A DNA stretch of 64,000 nt from the NCBI RefSeq assembly GCF_018603435.1, contig NZ_CP075682.1:2914001-2978000 (forward strand), written 5' to 3'. Position 1 is the first letter of the stretch. Each line of letters begins with the position of its first letter. Source of the DNA: Chryseobacterium sp. ZHDP1 (GTDB lineage: Bacteria > Bacteroidota > Bacteroidia > Flavobacteriales > Weeksellaceae). The translations under genes and the position numbers were made by a program. The notes beneath the pieces are model-generated. The model was not told the DNA's origin and ran no database searches. It saw only the letters and a program-made list of their open reading frames with translations. Of the stretch, positions 16,193-25,984 are shown piece by piece.

Positions 16193-17398
16193 ATGAAACA
16201 AATTATCATTATCGGAGGTGGCGCGGCAGGTTTTTTTGCAGCTTCGAATCTTGACGAAACAAAATATAAAATTACCATTCTTGAGCAGAATTCGGATGTT
16301 CTTCAGAAAGTAAAAATTTCAGGAGGAGGACGCTGCAATGTGACTCATGCCTGTTTTGACCCCAGAGAACTGGTACAGTTTTATCCCCGCGGAAACAAGG
16401 AATTATTAAGTGTTTTCACCAAATTTCAGCCGGGAGATACGATGGACTGGTTTGAGCAAAGAAGTGTTCCGTTAAAAATAGAAAATGATAACCGGGTTTT
16501 TCCGGAAAGCAATTCTTCACAAACGATCATCAATACTTTTTTACATGAAATTCAGCAGAAAAATGTTGAAGTGAAAACCAAATGTTCTGTAAAAGAAATT
16601 GAAAAATCGGGAGAAAAATATATCGTTAAGACCAGTTTAGGTGATTTTGAAGCTGATTTTATCATTTATACAACCGGAAGCTCGCCAAAATCATTAAAAA
16701 TGATTGAAAATTTAGGTCATAAAATTATTGATCTGGTTCCGTCGCTTTTTACTTTTAATATTAAAGATGATTTGCTGAAAGATTTAGCCGGAACAAGCTT
16801 TGAAATGGCGGAAACTTCCATTCCGAAGCTGAAAACAGAAGAAAGCGGACCTTTGCTTATTACGCATTGGGGACTTTCAGGACCTGCCATTCTGAAAATT
16901 TCAGCTTGGGAAGCAATCAATCTGGCGAAAGTAAAATACAATTTTGAAATTGAAGTCAATTTTATTTCAAAATCAATTGATGATGCGGAAGAACTATTTT
17001 TAAACTTCAAACAATCCAATCCAAAGAAAACCATCGGACAATCGAAAATATTTGATATTACCAACCGATTCTGGCAGAGAATTCTGGAGGTTTCAAAAGT
17101 GGATCTGAATAAACAGATTGCCCAGATTTCAGGAAAAGAAATACAGACCATTCTTGAAAATCTATCCAAAAAGAAATTTAATGTCACCGGAAAATCGACG
17201 TTTAAAGATGAATTCGTAACAGCAGGAGGCGTTGATTTAAAGGAAATTAACTTTAAAAATATGTCTTCGAAAATTTTACCTAACTTTTACGTTGCCGGAG
17301 AAGTATTAAATGTTGATGCGGTAACCGGCGGATTTAATTTTCAGGCTTGCTGGAGTGAGGCTTGGCTGATTGCGCAGGATTTGAATAATATTAATTAA
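16193..17398 (+). CDS. BaiN/RdsA-like FAD-dependent oxidoreductase (HI0933 family)
   Basis: A 401-residue flavoprotein. It opens with the dinucleotide-binding IIIGGGAAGFFAASNL and carries KVKISGGGRCNVTHAC (about 40-54) and the C-terminal AGEVLNVDAVTGGFNFQACW (about 369-388) typical of the HI0933 family. Members reduce various substrates; the physiological one is not known. Starts at ATG 16193. The hydrolase gene follows after 17 bp. Confidence 0.9.
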   Translation: MKQIIIIGGGAAGFFAASNLDETKYKITILEQNSDVLQKVKISGGGRCNVTHACFDPRELVQFYPRGNKELLSVFTKFQPGDTMDWFEQRSVPLKIENDNRVFPESNSSQTIINTFLHEIQQKNVEVKTKCSVKEIEKSGEKYIVKTSLGDFEADFIIYTTGSSPKSLKMIENLGHKIIDLVPSLFTFNIKDDLLKDLAGTSFEMAETSIPKLKTEESGPLLITHWGLSGPAILKISAWEAINLAKVKYNFEIEVNFISKSIDDAEELFLNFKQSNPKKTIGQSKIFDITNRFWQRILEVSKVDLNKQIAQISGKEIQTILENLSKKKFNVTGKSTFKDEFVTAGGVDLKEINFKNMSSKILPNFYVAGEVLNVDAVTGGFNFQACWSEAWLIAQDLNNIN

Positions 17399-17415
17399 CA
17401 TAAAAAACATATACA

Positions 17416-18717
17416 ATGAAAAAAATTATTAGCTTACTCATTTTATGGTTATCCTTAGGAATTCAGGCTCAGGATAAACCTGTAGTTTCTTACTGGACGG
17501 CAATTACACAATCTTTAAACGTGCAGGATAAACAAAACTGGAAATTTCGGGTATCCGCAAAAATCAGAAAAGAGAACGACAATAATGCCAAATGCGCTAT
17601 TTGGGCTAGAATTGATAAATTGGATAATAGTACTGGATTCTTTGAAAATCAGGCTTATTCGGATATAAAAGTTACCTCGGAATGGAATTCTTATGAAATA
17701 AAAGGAACTGTAAATCCAGATGGAAAAACTCTTAATATTGGTGCATTTGCAGAAGACAACGGAGATTTTTATTTTGATGATTTTAAACTTGAAGTTCTTA
17801 ATCCTAAAAATGCAAAATGGATGAATATTCCATTAAAAAATGCAGGATTTGAAGAAGAAATAGCTTTCGAAAAAAACTGGGCAGAAGGAATCGGAAGAAA
17901 TAAAATAACCCATGTAAAAAATTTCAGCATTACTGCTTCCGATAATAAGCCTTTTACCGGAAAAAAATCTTTACTGATTAAAGCACGCAACATCATCGGT
18001 AATATGCCTCACGGAAAGTTTGCAGAGGTTAACGGCATCAAAATGTATTATGAAACATATGGTGAAGGAGAACCTCTTTTAATGCTCCACGGAAACGGAC
18101 AGTCGATCAGCGCATTCATGAATCAGGTTGATGATTTTTCAAAGAAATACAAGGTAATTATCGTTGACTGCAGAGAAAGAGGAAAATCTACTTATGATAA
18201 AACAAAAGAGCTTACTTTTGATATTCAGGTGGAAGATCTGAAACAGTTTCTGGATCAGCAAAACATCAAAAAAGTAAAAATCCTAGGTTGGAGCGACGGC
18301 GGGATTCTTGCGATTTTAATGGCTTTACAACATCCTGATCTGGTTGATAAAATTGCCTGTTCAGGAGCCAATATATTTCCTGAAGGGGTAACAGATGAGG
18401 AATTCAAAGATTCTAAAGAAACACTTGCCCGACTTATCAAAGAAAATAAAAATGGTAAGAATGATGTCTATATCGATCTTTATAATCTGGATTTAAAATA
18501 TCCTAACTTAAAATATGAAGACCTAAAAGCAATTCAGTGTCCATCTTTGATCATGGCAGGAGATAAAGATGTCATAAAAACGGAGCATACAGTAAAAATT
18601 GCTGAATCTATTCCAAAAGGTCAATTAGCAATTATTCCTAATTCGACACATTCGGTTGTTGCAGAAAAACCGGAGCTTTTCAATTCTTTGGTGATGGATT
18701 TTTTTGAAGGTAAATAA
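17416..18717 (+). CDS. secreted alpha/beta hydrolase with N-terminal accessory domain
   Basis: A 433-residue protein with signal peptide (MKKIISLLILWLSLGIQAQ). Residues about 25-190 form a carbohydrate-binding-like beta-sandwich region (YFDDFKLEVLNP). The alpha/beta hydrolase domain begins about 210: LLMLHGNGQS (oxyanion), GWSDGG (nucleophile Ser), MAGDKDVI (Asp) and NSTHSVVAE (His). The full triad is present. Substrate unknown; probably a periplasmic esterase or lipase-like enzyme. A TonB-C-terminus-like gene follows 15 bp later. Confidence 0.85.
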   Translation: MKKIISLLILWLSLGIQAQDKPVVSYWTAITQSLNVQDKQNWKFRVSAKIRKENDNNAKCAIWARIDKLDNSTGFFENQAYSDIKVTSEWNSYEIKGTVNPDGKTLNIGAFAEDNGDFYFDDFKLEVLNPKNAKWMNIPLKNAGFEEEIAFEKNWAEGIGRNKITHVKNFSITASDNKPFTGKKSLLIKARNIIGNMPHGKFAEVNGIKMYYETYGEGEPLLMLHGNGQSISAFMNQVDDFSKKYKVIIVDCRERGKSTYDKTKELTFDIQVEDLKQFLDQQNIKKVKILGWSDGGILAILMALQHPDLVDKIACSGANIFPEGVTDEEFKDSKETLARLIKENKNGKNDVYIDLYNLDLKYPNLKYEDLKAIQCPSLIMAGDKDVIKTEHTVKIAESIPKGQLAIIPNSTHSVVAEKPELFNSLVMDFFEGK

Positions 18718-18732
18718 TTTTATAAATATAAC

Positions 18733-19143
18733 ATGAAAAAATTACTCGTACTTGTTGTACTAATTAGTTCTATAAAAATTTTTTCACAAGAAACTGTTGT
18801 TGTGAAACCAGAAACAAATCCTTCGAACGATACTGTTTATGAAAAGGTAGATAAAATACCTGAATATCCAGGAGGAATAAATGCTTTTAGAACAAATTTC
18901 AGCAAAACCTTTGATGGAAGTAAAATAAACGCCAAAGGCATGATAAAGTCTGAAGCGCAATTTGTAATTTCCAAAGAAGGAATTATTACTGATATTGTAA
19001 TTATTGGTGCCAATAAATCTATGAATAAGGAAATGGAGCGATCGATAAAAGCAATGTCAAAAACAAAATGGATACCTGCAGAAATCAATGGACAGTCCGT
19101 TAAGTATAAATTTAAGTTACCTATTACAATGAATTTTGAGTAA
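18733..19143 (+). CDS. small secreted TonB C-terminal-domain-like protein (1 of 3)
   Basis: A 136-residue protein with signal peptide (MKKLLVLVVLISSIKIFSQ) and a TonB C-terminal-like domain: PEYPGGINAFRTNFSKTF, then AQFVISKEGIITDIVIIG and TKWIPAEINGQSVKYKFKLP. It lacks the N-terminal membrane anchor and proline-rich spacer of real TonB, so it is unlikely to energise a receptor directly. Two paralogues lie at 21507 and 21947. Follows the hydrolase closely. Confidence 0.8.
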   Translation: MKKLLVLVVLISSIKIFSQETVVVKPETNPSNDTVYEKVDKIPEYPGGINAFRTNFSKTFDGSKINAKGMIKSEAQFVISKEGIITDIVIIGANKSMNKEMERSIKAMSKTKWIPAEINGQSVKYKFKLPITMNFE

Positions 19144-19272
19144 GAAAAATAGTAGATAAAGAACGAAATGAAATTTAGTGAAGAATCTTTAATTATTATA
19201 ACTTAGATTCTTCCTTCGTCAGAATGACAAAGTAGCGGTAATTCTTTCAGCCATGAAACCCTATAATTAAAA

Positions 19273-19911
19273 ATGCTTTCCGTCAAAAAAAATATTTCGA
19301 ACACCTTTAAAATCCTTTTAGTTATTGGGTTTGGATATTTCTTTTGGCTGATGCTGAAAATTACGTTAGAATATATTCCGATGCGTTCTGATGTGAGTTT
19401 TTTAATGATCAAACAGACGGAAGTTACCACCAGACCGGAATATCTTTATTTTTTCTACACTCACGTCTACACAAGCATTTTTGTTTTGCTGAGTGGATTT
19501 TTAGCGATTCTCAGACAAGATTTCGCCATAAAAAGTTTCCACAAAAACACCGGAAAGATCTACATTTTTCTGATTTTGCTTTTCGCGGCTCCTTCGGGAA
19601 TTTATATGGGGGTTTTTGCAAATGGCGGAATTTTATCGAAAATTTCTTTTGTCATTCTCGGTTGTTTGTGGTGGTTTTTCACTTTTAAAGCGTTTCAGTT
19701 TGCCCGACAGAAAAAATTTAAAGAACATCAACAATGGATGTGGCGTAGTTTTGCGCTGACACTTTCCGCGGTAACATTAAGAATGTGGAAGGTAATTATT
19801 GTATATTTATTCCACCCGAATCCGATGGATGTTTATCAGATTATTGCCTGGCTGGGCTGGATTCCGAACATCTTATTAATTGAATATTTAATTGCAAAAA
19901 AATACATATGA
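19273..19911 (+). CDS. DUF2306 membrane protein
   Basis: A 212-residue protein with about six membrane helices. YFFYTHVYTSIFVLLSGF with a conserved His, FHKNTGKIYIFLILL and FKEHQQWMWRSFALTLSAVT are the His/Arg signatures of DUF2306 (a heme- or quinone-like pattern, role unknown). The stop overlaps the start of the YARHG lipoprotein by 4 bp (ATGA). Confidence 0.85.
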   Translation: MLSVKKNISNTFKILLVIGFGYFFWLMLKITLEYIPMRSDVSFLMIKQTEVTTRPEYLYFFYTHVYTSIFVLLSGFLAILRQDFAIKSFHKNTGKIYIFLILLFAAPSGIYMGVFANGGILSKISFVILGCLWWFFTFKAFQFARQKKFKEHQQWMWRSFALTLSAVTLRMWKVIIVYLFHPNPMDVYQIIAWLGWIPNILLIEYLIAKKYI

Positions 19912-20825
19912 AAATTTTAAAATTATCGTTAATCTCCTTATTTACAATTGGTTTAACCGCCTGTAAAAAGGATGTAAAAACAAAAGATCCTTCAAAAGAC
20001 AGTCTTACAGCAAAGAAGGATTCTGTAGCAGTTCCCGAAGTTTACAAAGAATATTACGGAATTTATATGGGCGATTTTGCAGGAAAAGGAATGATTACCT
20101 CCGAAGACGGCGAAACGTATGAAGGTGAAATTTATAAAAGAATTGCCCTGAAAATCAACAGGATTACCAAAGACAGTGTCTACGGACAAAGTATTGTTGA
20201 TGGAAATCAAAGACCATTCAGAGGCGTTTTTAACGAAACTTCAAAATCTTTTATTCTGGATGAACCCGGAAATGATAAGACCGACGGACGATTTGAGGTA
20301 AAATTAAACAACGACAGTCTTACCGGAAGCTGGAATGCCTTTAATAAATCGGCCGTAAAAGCTCCGAATAAAACTTTAAAGCTTGTGAAAAAAGAGTTTG
20401 TATACAACCCGAATTTCATGCTGAATGAAAACAACGACCTCATCGACTGGGAAAATCCGAAGGATTTCGTAGAAAAATATACCGATGAAGAAACCGGGAA
20501 AACGGAAACCTACACAGAATCTAAAAACAGAATTGCATCAGATGCTGTTTTCAAAATCAATGCTTCCAAGCAGAAACTAACGGAAAAAGATCTTAAAAAC
20601 CTCCGAAAACTGGATATGGAAATCATTAAAAACGCAGTTTTCGCGAGACACGGCTATGCTTTTAAAAAGCAAACGTATCGAAATTTCTTTGAGCAGACCG
20701 ACTGGTATATTCCGGTTTCCAATAATGTAGACAGCGAACTTTCTCCTCTTGAAAAGGAAAACGTAGCTTTACTGAACCGCTTCATCAAATACGCTGAAGA
20801 TAAATACGACAGTTTCGGAAGATAG
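19908..20825 (+). CDS. YARHG-domain lipoprotein
   Basis: A 305-residue lipoprotein; the signal peptide ends in the lipobox LTAC (Cys about 19). The C-terminus has the YARHG domain: AVFARHGYAFKKQTYRNFF, followed by DWYIPVSNNVDSELSPLEKEN. Residues about 45-170 form an unassigned beta-rich region. It is anchored in the outer or inner membrane; role unknown. Coupled to the DUF2306 gene. Confidence 0.88.
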   Translation: MKILKLSLISLFTIGLTACKKDVKTKDPSKDSLTAKKDSVAVPEVYKEYYGIYMGDFAGKGMITSEDGETYEGEIYKRIALKINRITKDSVYGQSIVDGNQRPFRGVFNETSKSFILDEPGNDKTDGRFEVKLNNDSLTGSWNAFNKSAVKAPNKTLKLVKKEFVYNPNFMLNENNDLIDWENPKDFVEKYTDEETGKTETYTESKNRIASDAVFKINASKQKLTEKDLKNLRKLDMEIIKNAVFARHGYAFKKQTYRNFFEQTDWYIPVSNNVDSELSPLEKENVALLNRFIKYAEDKYDSFGR

Positions 20826-20826
20826 T

Positions 20827-21240
20827 TTAATGTGTTTTTTGAGGATTTGTCTGAAATTTTACAAAAACAAAAAGTAACAAACATCCAGCAACGTAGCACA
20901 GAATATCAATCCACGAAAACGAATTTCCGATCACGATATACATCAGGCTTCCTTTCCGGAAGCCTAATTTTTCAGCAATATTGAAATATTGGGCAAATTC
21001 CACCAGAAAAGAAAAAATCAGGATACCGAGAATCAATTTTTTATTATCTTCAATTCTGAAAAATGTTTTGATGAAAGTATAGATCAGCATCACAACAATC
21101 ACATCTCCGAGATAGGCTCTCACAAAGAAAATATCTTTGAGTTTGGTGGCGATTAAAACTTCAGTCAGAAATATAAAAACGGTAGCCAGAAAATATGTGT
21201 AATTAAATGTAACCCGAAATGCCAATTCTTTTCCTTCCAC
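20827..21240 (-). CDS. DUF2809/VanZ-like membrane protein
   Basis: A 137-residue protein with four to five membrane helices. FVRAYLGDVIVVMLIYTF and FSFLVEFAQYFNIAEKLG match the DUF2809 (VanZ-like) pattern. The start is uncertain: GTG 21240 as given, or TTG 21225. Its 5' end overlaps the divergent small gene by up to 22 bp. Confidence 0.78.
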   Translation of the reverse strand: MEGKELAFRVTFNYTYFLATVFIFLTEVLIATKLKDIFFVRAYLGDVIVVMLIYTFIKTFFRIEDNKKLILGILIFSFLVEFAQYFNIAEKLGFRKGSLMYIVIGNSFSWIDILCYVAGCLLLFVFVKFQTNPQKTH

Positions 21241-21431
21241 TTGTAGTGCTTTTTATGTATTATGTAGGTTTTATAACCCTTACAAAATTAAAAATAAAGC
21301 AGATTGATCATGACACCAAGACTCATTTTCTGAGATTTTTTTCAGGATTTATCGTGATGGCTCTTCTTTCTTTATTGATTTTATTAATAAGATGGATCAT
21401 TACACCGAATCAAACCAATGATTTTCACTGA
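21219..21431 (+). CDS. small two-helix membrane protein
   Basis: A 70-residue protein with two hydrophobic helices (ILFLPLVVLFMYYVGFITL; FFSGFIVMALLSLLILLIRW) separated by a charged loop. It is divergent from and overlaps the DUF2809 gene unless it starts at ATG 21252. No family recognised. Coding character is supported by the clean two-helix layout and codon use like its neighbours. Confidence 0.55.
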   Translation: MPILFLPLVVLFMYYVGFITLTKLKIKQIDHDTKTHFLRFFSGFIVMALLSLLILLIRWIITPNQTNDFH

Positions 21432-21506
21432 TTATTATTAAAAATCAATTTTCATTCGGCTTTATTTTTGATGCTTTAAAAATATTATTTCTCATAACAC
21501 AATTAT

Positions 21507-21938
21507 ATGAAAAAGCTGATTATCTTTCTGGGCTTATTTGTAAGCGTCTTTCTATTTGCACAGACTCAATATAATTCGGTAACAGACATTCCGGATTATG
21601 CCGTTTTAAAAACAAAAATGAAACTGGAAGATGCCGTTACAAAAGCTGACTCTCCTGCCGAATTTCCCGGTGGAATGGAAACTTTTAAAAAACAGTTTTC
21701 AGAGAAAATGGATGTAATTGATGTAAAATCAAAAAAAATCAATACCCGAGTTTATTTCATTGTCGAAAAAACAGGCTATGTAAGATATGTAACCGCGATG
21801 GGAGACGATCCGAAACACTCCAAAGCCGCAGAAATTGCAGTAAGAAGACTTTTTGTAAAATGGAAACCGGCAACAATCAAAGGAGAACCGGTAAGATTTC
21901 TTTATACTTTTCCGCTTACTTTGAAGAAATTTGATTAA
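21507..21938 (+). CDS. small secreted TonB C-terminal-domain-like protein (2 of 3)
   Basis: A 143-residue protein with signal peptide (MKKLIIFLGLFVSVFLFAQ). The mature part has AEFPGGMETFKKQFSEKM, VYFIVEKTGYVRYVTAMG and VKWKPATIKGEPVRFLYTFP, the same plan as 18733-19143. It has no membrane anchor or Pro-rich spacer. The third paralogue starts 8 bp after its stop, so the two form an operon. Confidence 0.8.
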   Translation: MKKLIIFLGLFVSVFLFAQTQYNSVTDIPDYAVLKTKMKLEDAVTKADSPAEFPGGMETFKKQFSEKMDVIDVKSKKINTRVYFIVEKTGYVRYVTAMGDDPKHSKAAEIAVRRLFVKWKPATIKGEPVRFLYTFPLTLKKFD

Positions 21939-21946
21939 GTTTTAAT

Positions 21947-22411
21947 ATGAAAATTTTCATACAAAATTTCGGATTAAAACGATGGCTGATTTTGTTTCTG
22001 ATGATTAATTTCGGTGCCCTGTTTTTCGCACAAAGCAGCCATATTCCTGCTCCATTCCAACCAAAAGAAATTGAAAAAATCCCAATTACGACAATATGTT
22101 ATTATCCTCCGGATCATGAAGCATATTTTCCAAAGGGTAGAGAAGCATTTATTAAAAAAGTTGAAAATCTTATTACACTCGAATCCGTCAAAGTAAAAAA
22201 GCGGGAAAAAACGCTTACTGCAATGCTTAATTTTACTGTTGAAAAGGATGGAAGTCTTATAGAAATTCAAGCTTTAGGATCAAACAACAGCTTTAATGCT
22301 GCTCTGGAAGAAGCCGTAAAACATGTTCAGGGAAAATGGATTCCGGCACAACAGAATGGTTATCTCGTAAGAAATAAGATTCAGATTCCTGTAAGCATAA
22401 ATCTCAAATAA
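21947..22411 (+). CDS. small secreted TonB C-terminal-domain-like protein (3 of 3)
   Basis: A 154-residue protein. The N-terminus (RWLILFLMINFGALFFAQ) is a signal peptide with a longer n-region than its paralogues. The domain shows YFPKGREAFIKKVENL, LNFTVEKDGSLIEIQALG and GKWIPAQQNGYLVRNKIQIP. The conserved PGG of the other two is changed to PKG. Immediately downstream of the second paralogue. Confidence 0.78.
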   Translation: MKIFIQNFGLKRWLILFLMINFGALFFAQSSHIPAPFQPKEIEKIPITTICYYPPDHEAYFPKGREAFIKKVENLITLESVKVKKREKTLTAMLNFTVEKDGSLIEIQALGSNNSFNAALEEAVKHVQGKWIPAQQNGYLVRNKIQIPVSINLK

Positions 22412-22428
22412 TTTACGAAGAACAGAAA

Positions 22429-25020
22429 CTATCCTCCAATCATTTTCTTAATCGCATTCAGTTTCATCAACGCTTCAATCGGCGTTAATGTATTGATGTC
22501 GATTTTTGTTAATTCTTCTTTGATGCTTTCCAGAACGGGATCATCTAACTGAAAAAAAGACAGTTGAATATTTTCTTCCGTAACGCGCTTGATCTTTTCA
22601 GAAGAACCTCCGCTTTGGGAACGGCTTGCTTCCAGCGTTTTCAGAATTTCATTGGCTCTGTTCACGACTTTGGAAGGCATTCCCGCCAGTTTCGCCACAT
22701 GAATACCGAAACTGTGTTCGCTTCCTCCCGGAACCAGCTTTCTTAAAAAGATGATATTTCCTTTATTCTCCTGAATGGAAACGTGGAAATTTTTCACGCG
22801 TTCGAAACTTATGGTCATTTCATTCAGCTCGTGATAATGCGTTGCAAACAGTGTTTTTGCCTGAGTCGGATGTTGGTGAAGATATTCCGCAATCGCCCAA
22901 GCAATGGAAACTCCGTCATAGGTAGAAGTTCCGCGCCCGATTTCGTCGAGTAAAATTAAACTTCTTTCGGAAATATTATTCAGAATATTCGCTGCCTCGT
23001 TCATTTCCACCATGAAAGTTGATTCACCCGCAGAAATATTATCCGTTGCGCCAACTCTTGTAAAAATTTTATCCAAAACCCCGATTTCCGCATGTTTTGC
23101 CGGAACAAAACTTCCGATCTGAGCCAATAAACAAACAATTGCAGTCTGACGAAGAATTGCCGATTTACCCGCCATGTTCGGTCCGGTTACCATGATGATC
23201 TGCTGAGAGTCTTTGTCTAGGAAAATATCATTCGGAATGTATTTTTCGCCTAAAGGAAGGGCATTTTCTATGATCGGATGCCTTGCTTCTTTTAAATCAA
23301 TCGCAAAACTTTCATTTAAAACAGGTTTGGTATAACTCTCAGAAACAGCCAGTTCGGATAAACCAACGGCAACATCCAATTGTGCAATAATTTTAGAATT
23401 TTCCTGAATCTGATCGATGTGAACCATCGTTTCGGAACATACATTTCGGTACAGTTCGTTTTCTAAAACGCCGATCTTCTCTTCAGCTCCAAGAATCTGA
23501 TTTTCATATTCTTTCAGTTCTTCTGTAATGTAGCGTTCTGCATTTACCAGCGTCTGTTTTCTCAGCCAGTCATTTGGAACTTTATCTTTATGGGTATTTC
23601 GAACCTCAATATAATAACCGAAAACGTTATTAAAATCGATTTTCAGACTCGAAATTCCTGTTCTTTCGATTTCTCTTTGGCACATTTCGTCCAGAAAACC
23701 GCGACCTTTGGATTGCAGTCCTCTTAAGCGATCCAGTTCTTCGGAAATTCCTTCTTTAATGACGTTTCCTTTCGATAAATTCACCGGAAGTTCATCATTC
23801 AGATGATTTTGAAGGCATTTTATCAATTCATCCTGATCATACAACGGATCCAGCCAAGCCAAAATGTCGGCATGAGGATGAAGCAACGCTTTGATTTTAT
23901 GGATATTGATTAAGCTCTGGCGAAGATACCCCAGTTCTTTCGGTGAAATTTTTTCCGCTGCCAGTTTTCCCATCAGTCGATCCAGATCAGAAATTGATTT
24001 TAATAATTGGGAAATTTCATATTTAAGATGGTCGTTTTCATTTAAAAAATCAATTAAAGACAATCTTCTGTTGATTTCATCCACTGATTTTAACGGTAAG
24101 ATTATTCTTCGTCTCAACAATCTTCCTCCCATCGGAGTAGAAGTTTTATCGATAATATCTAATAATGATTTTCCCTGCGGATTGCTTGGATACACAATTT
24201 CAAGGTTTCTCAGCGTAAAATTATCCATCATCAGAAAGTCTTCCTGCGGAATGATCTGAATTTTGGTGATGTGAGACAGTAAATTATGATGCGTATCTTC
24301 CACCAGATAAGCGAAAATCGCTCCTGCTGCGGTAATTGCCAATGGCTGATTTTCCACTCCAAAACCTTTTAACGAATTGGTTTTAAAGTGATTCGTCAGT
24401 TTTTCGTAGGCAAAATTATACTGATATGCCCAATCTTCAAGTTTAAAGGCATTTTTATTTTTAATCTGTTCCGGAATCTGCACACTTCTCTGGTAAATGA
24501 TCTCACTCGGATCAAATGTATTCACAATATGAAGCAGTTTTTCCAGATTTCCTTCACTCACCAGAAATTCCCCTGTAGAAATATCCACTAAAGCAATCCC
24601 GAATTTTTCCTTTTCTTTATGAAGGGAAAGAAGAAAATTGTTCTTTTTTGAATTTAGAACCTGATCGTTGAACGTAACTCCCGGTGTTACCAGTTCCGTG
24701 ACTCCCCTTTTTACGATTCCCTTCACCATTTTCGGATCTTCCAACTGGTCGCAGATCGCAACTCTCATTCCCGCTCTTACGAGTTTTGGCAGGTAAGAAT
24801 CTACCGAATGGTGCGGAAAACCAGCCAGTTCGATATGACCTTCACCATTGGCTCTTTTCGTTAAAACAATTCCTAAGATCTGTGACGTTCTCACGGCATC
24901 CTGCCCGAAAGTTTCATAAAAATCCCCTACTCTGAATAGCAAAAGCGCATCAGGATATTTCGCCTTGATGGTATTGTACTGCGTCATTAACGGGGTTTCT
25001 TTCTTCGCTGCCTTTGCCAT
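22429..25020 (-). CDS. mutS: DNA mismatch repair protein MutS
   Basis: An 863-residue MutS1. The mismatch-reading Phe-x-Glu is in LFRVGDFYETFG (about 30-40) after MTQYNTIKAKYPDALL. The ATPase domain has TGPNMAGKSAILRQ (Walker A, about 630), SLILLDEIGRGTSTYDG (Walker B) and TLFATHYHELNE. Length is normal (E. coli 853). MutS recognises mismatches and recruits MutL. Monocistronic; upstream gene is a separate cupin on the same strand. Confidence 0.97.
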   Translation of the reverse strand: MAKAAKKETPLMTQYNTIKAKYPDALLLFRVGDFYETFGQDAVRTSQILGIVLTKRANGEGHIELAGFPHHSVDSYLPKLVRAGMRVAICDQLEDPKMVKGIVKRGVTELVTPGVTFNDQVLNSKKNNFLLSLHKEKEKFGIALVDISTGEFLVSEGNLEKLLHIVNTFDPSEIIYQRSVQIPEQIKNKNAFKLEDWAYQYNFAYEKLTNHFKTNSLKGFGVENQPLAITAAGAIFAYLVEDTHHNLLSHITKIQIIPQEDFLMMDNFTLRNLEIVYPSNPQGKSLLDIIDKTSTPMGGRLLRRRIILPLKSVDEINRRLSLIDFLNENDHLKYEISQLLKSISDLDRLMGKLAAEKISPKELGYLRQSLINIHKIKALLHPHADILAWLDPLYDQDELIKCLQNHLNDELPVNLSKGNVIKEGISEELDRLRGLQSKGRGFLDEMCQREIERTGISSLKIDFNNVFGYYIEVRNTHKDKVPNDWLRKQTLVNAERYITEELKEYENQILGAEEKIGVLENELYRNVCSETMVHIDQIQENSKIIAQLDVAVGLSELAVSESYTKPVLNESFAIDLKEARHPIIENALPLGEKYIPNDIFLDKDSQQIIMVTGPNMAGKSAILRQTAIVCLLAQIGSFVPAKHAEIGVLDKIFTRVGATDNISAGESTFMVEMNEAANILNNISERSLILLDEIGRGTSTYDGVSIAWAIAEYLHQHPTQAKTLFATHYHELNEMTISFERVKNFHVSIQENKGNIIFLRKLVPGGSEHSFGIHVAKLAGMPSKVVNRANEILKTLEASRSQSGGSSEKIKRVTEENIQLSFFQLDDPVLESIKEELTKIDINTLTPIEALMKLNAIKKMIGG

Positions 25021-25117
25021 TACAATCGTTCTTAAATTTGGGTCGGTAAAAATATGAAATAAAATAGTAGAAGGAAAGTCTGAAACTTACAACTTAAAAA
25101 AGAAATTTCTTTTATCA

Positions 25118-25984
25118 TTAAGAATGTTTAGCCAAAGCTTCCGAACTTTTCTTATATGCCCACTTCTGTTTGTAATTCACCCACTTTGCTTTGAAAAGCT
25201 TCCGCATTAATTTATCGGTATATCGCATGACAAAAACATGATACAACATATTCGCGAAAACATTCGGTTTATTGGGTAATGCACGAAGCGACATTGAAAA
25301 TCCGGGTTCTAAATATCGGTTAAAATGCCAGAACGCGCCGGGAATAAAAAGCGCATCGCCATGTTCCATGAAAATTTCAAAACCTTTGGCATGTTTCAGG
25401 GCGGGAAATTTTTCGTAATCCGGATTTTCGTAATCTATATCATAAATGGTATGAACCGACAAGGGAACTTTGTATAAAAAAGCGGACTGCTTTTGGTCAA
25501 ATAACAGAATTCTTTTCTTCCCTTCAAAATGAATGTGCAGAAAATCTCCCAAATCTACATCATAATGCATCAGAACATGCGCTTCACTCCCTCCGAAAAA
25601 TAAGGTTGGAAGACGTTTGAAAAATTTCATTCCCAAATCTGGATACGTAAAGTTTTTCAGCAGTTCCGGAAGCCTGTCTGTAATGATATAAAAGAAAATC
25701 CTGAGATCGGAAGGTTTACTTTTTATCGTATCAATATAATTCTTCATTTTCATTCTGGTAACCGGAGCATCGCTGCTTTTATTCGCGTCGGCAGGCTTGT
25801 TATCGTACAAAGGAACTTCCTGTTCACCCGCTTTTTCACGGATAAAATCAAAATTCCATTTATCGAAGGCATCCCATCGGCTCGCAAAATTTTTAATCAG
25901 AAGCGGTTTATGCTTTTTGAAATAATTTTTCTGAAAATCGTCTTTACTGATGTCGTTAACAATATCTACACTTTCGAGAATCAT
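25118..25984 (-). CDS. cupin-like (JmjC-related) Fe(II)/2-oxoglutarate-type protein
   Basis: A 288-residue Cupin_8-type protein. The metal site is visible as HYDVD (His and Asp, about 140-144) and the later His in IPGAFWHFNRYL (about 228). KPLLIKNFASRWDAFDKW near the N-terminus is the family's opening motif. Relatives hydroxylate proteins or tRNA; the substrate here is unknown. Upstream lies a gene-free stretch of about 310 bp. Confidence 0.82.
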   Translation of the reverse strand: MILESVDIVNDISKDDFQKNYFKKHKPLLIKNFASRWDAFDKWNFDFIREKAGEQEVPLYDNKPADANKSSDAPVTRMKMKNYIDTIKSKPSDLRIFFYIITDRLPELLKNFTYPDLGMKFFKRLPTLFFGGSEAHVLMHYDVDLGDFLHIHFEGKKRILLFDQKQSAFLYKVPLSVHTIYDIDYENPDYEKFPALKHAKGFEIFMEHGDALFIPGAFWHFNRYLEPGFSMSLRALPNKPNVFANMLYHVFVMRYTDKLMRKLFKAKWVNYKQKWAYKKSSEALAKHS

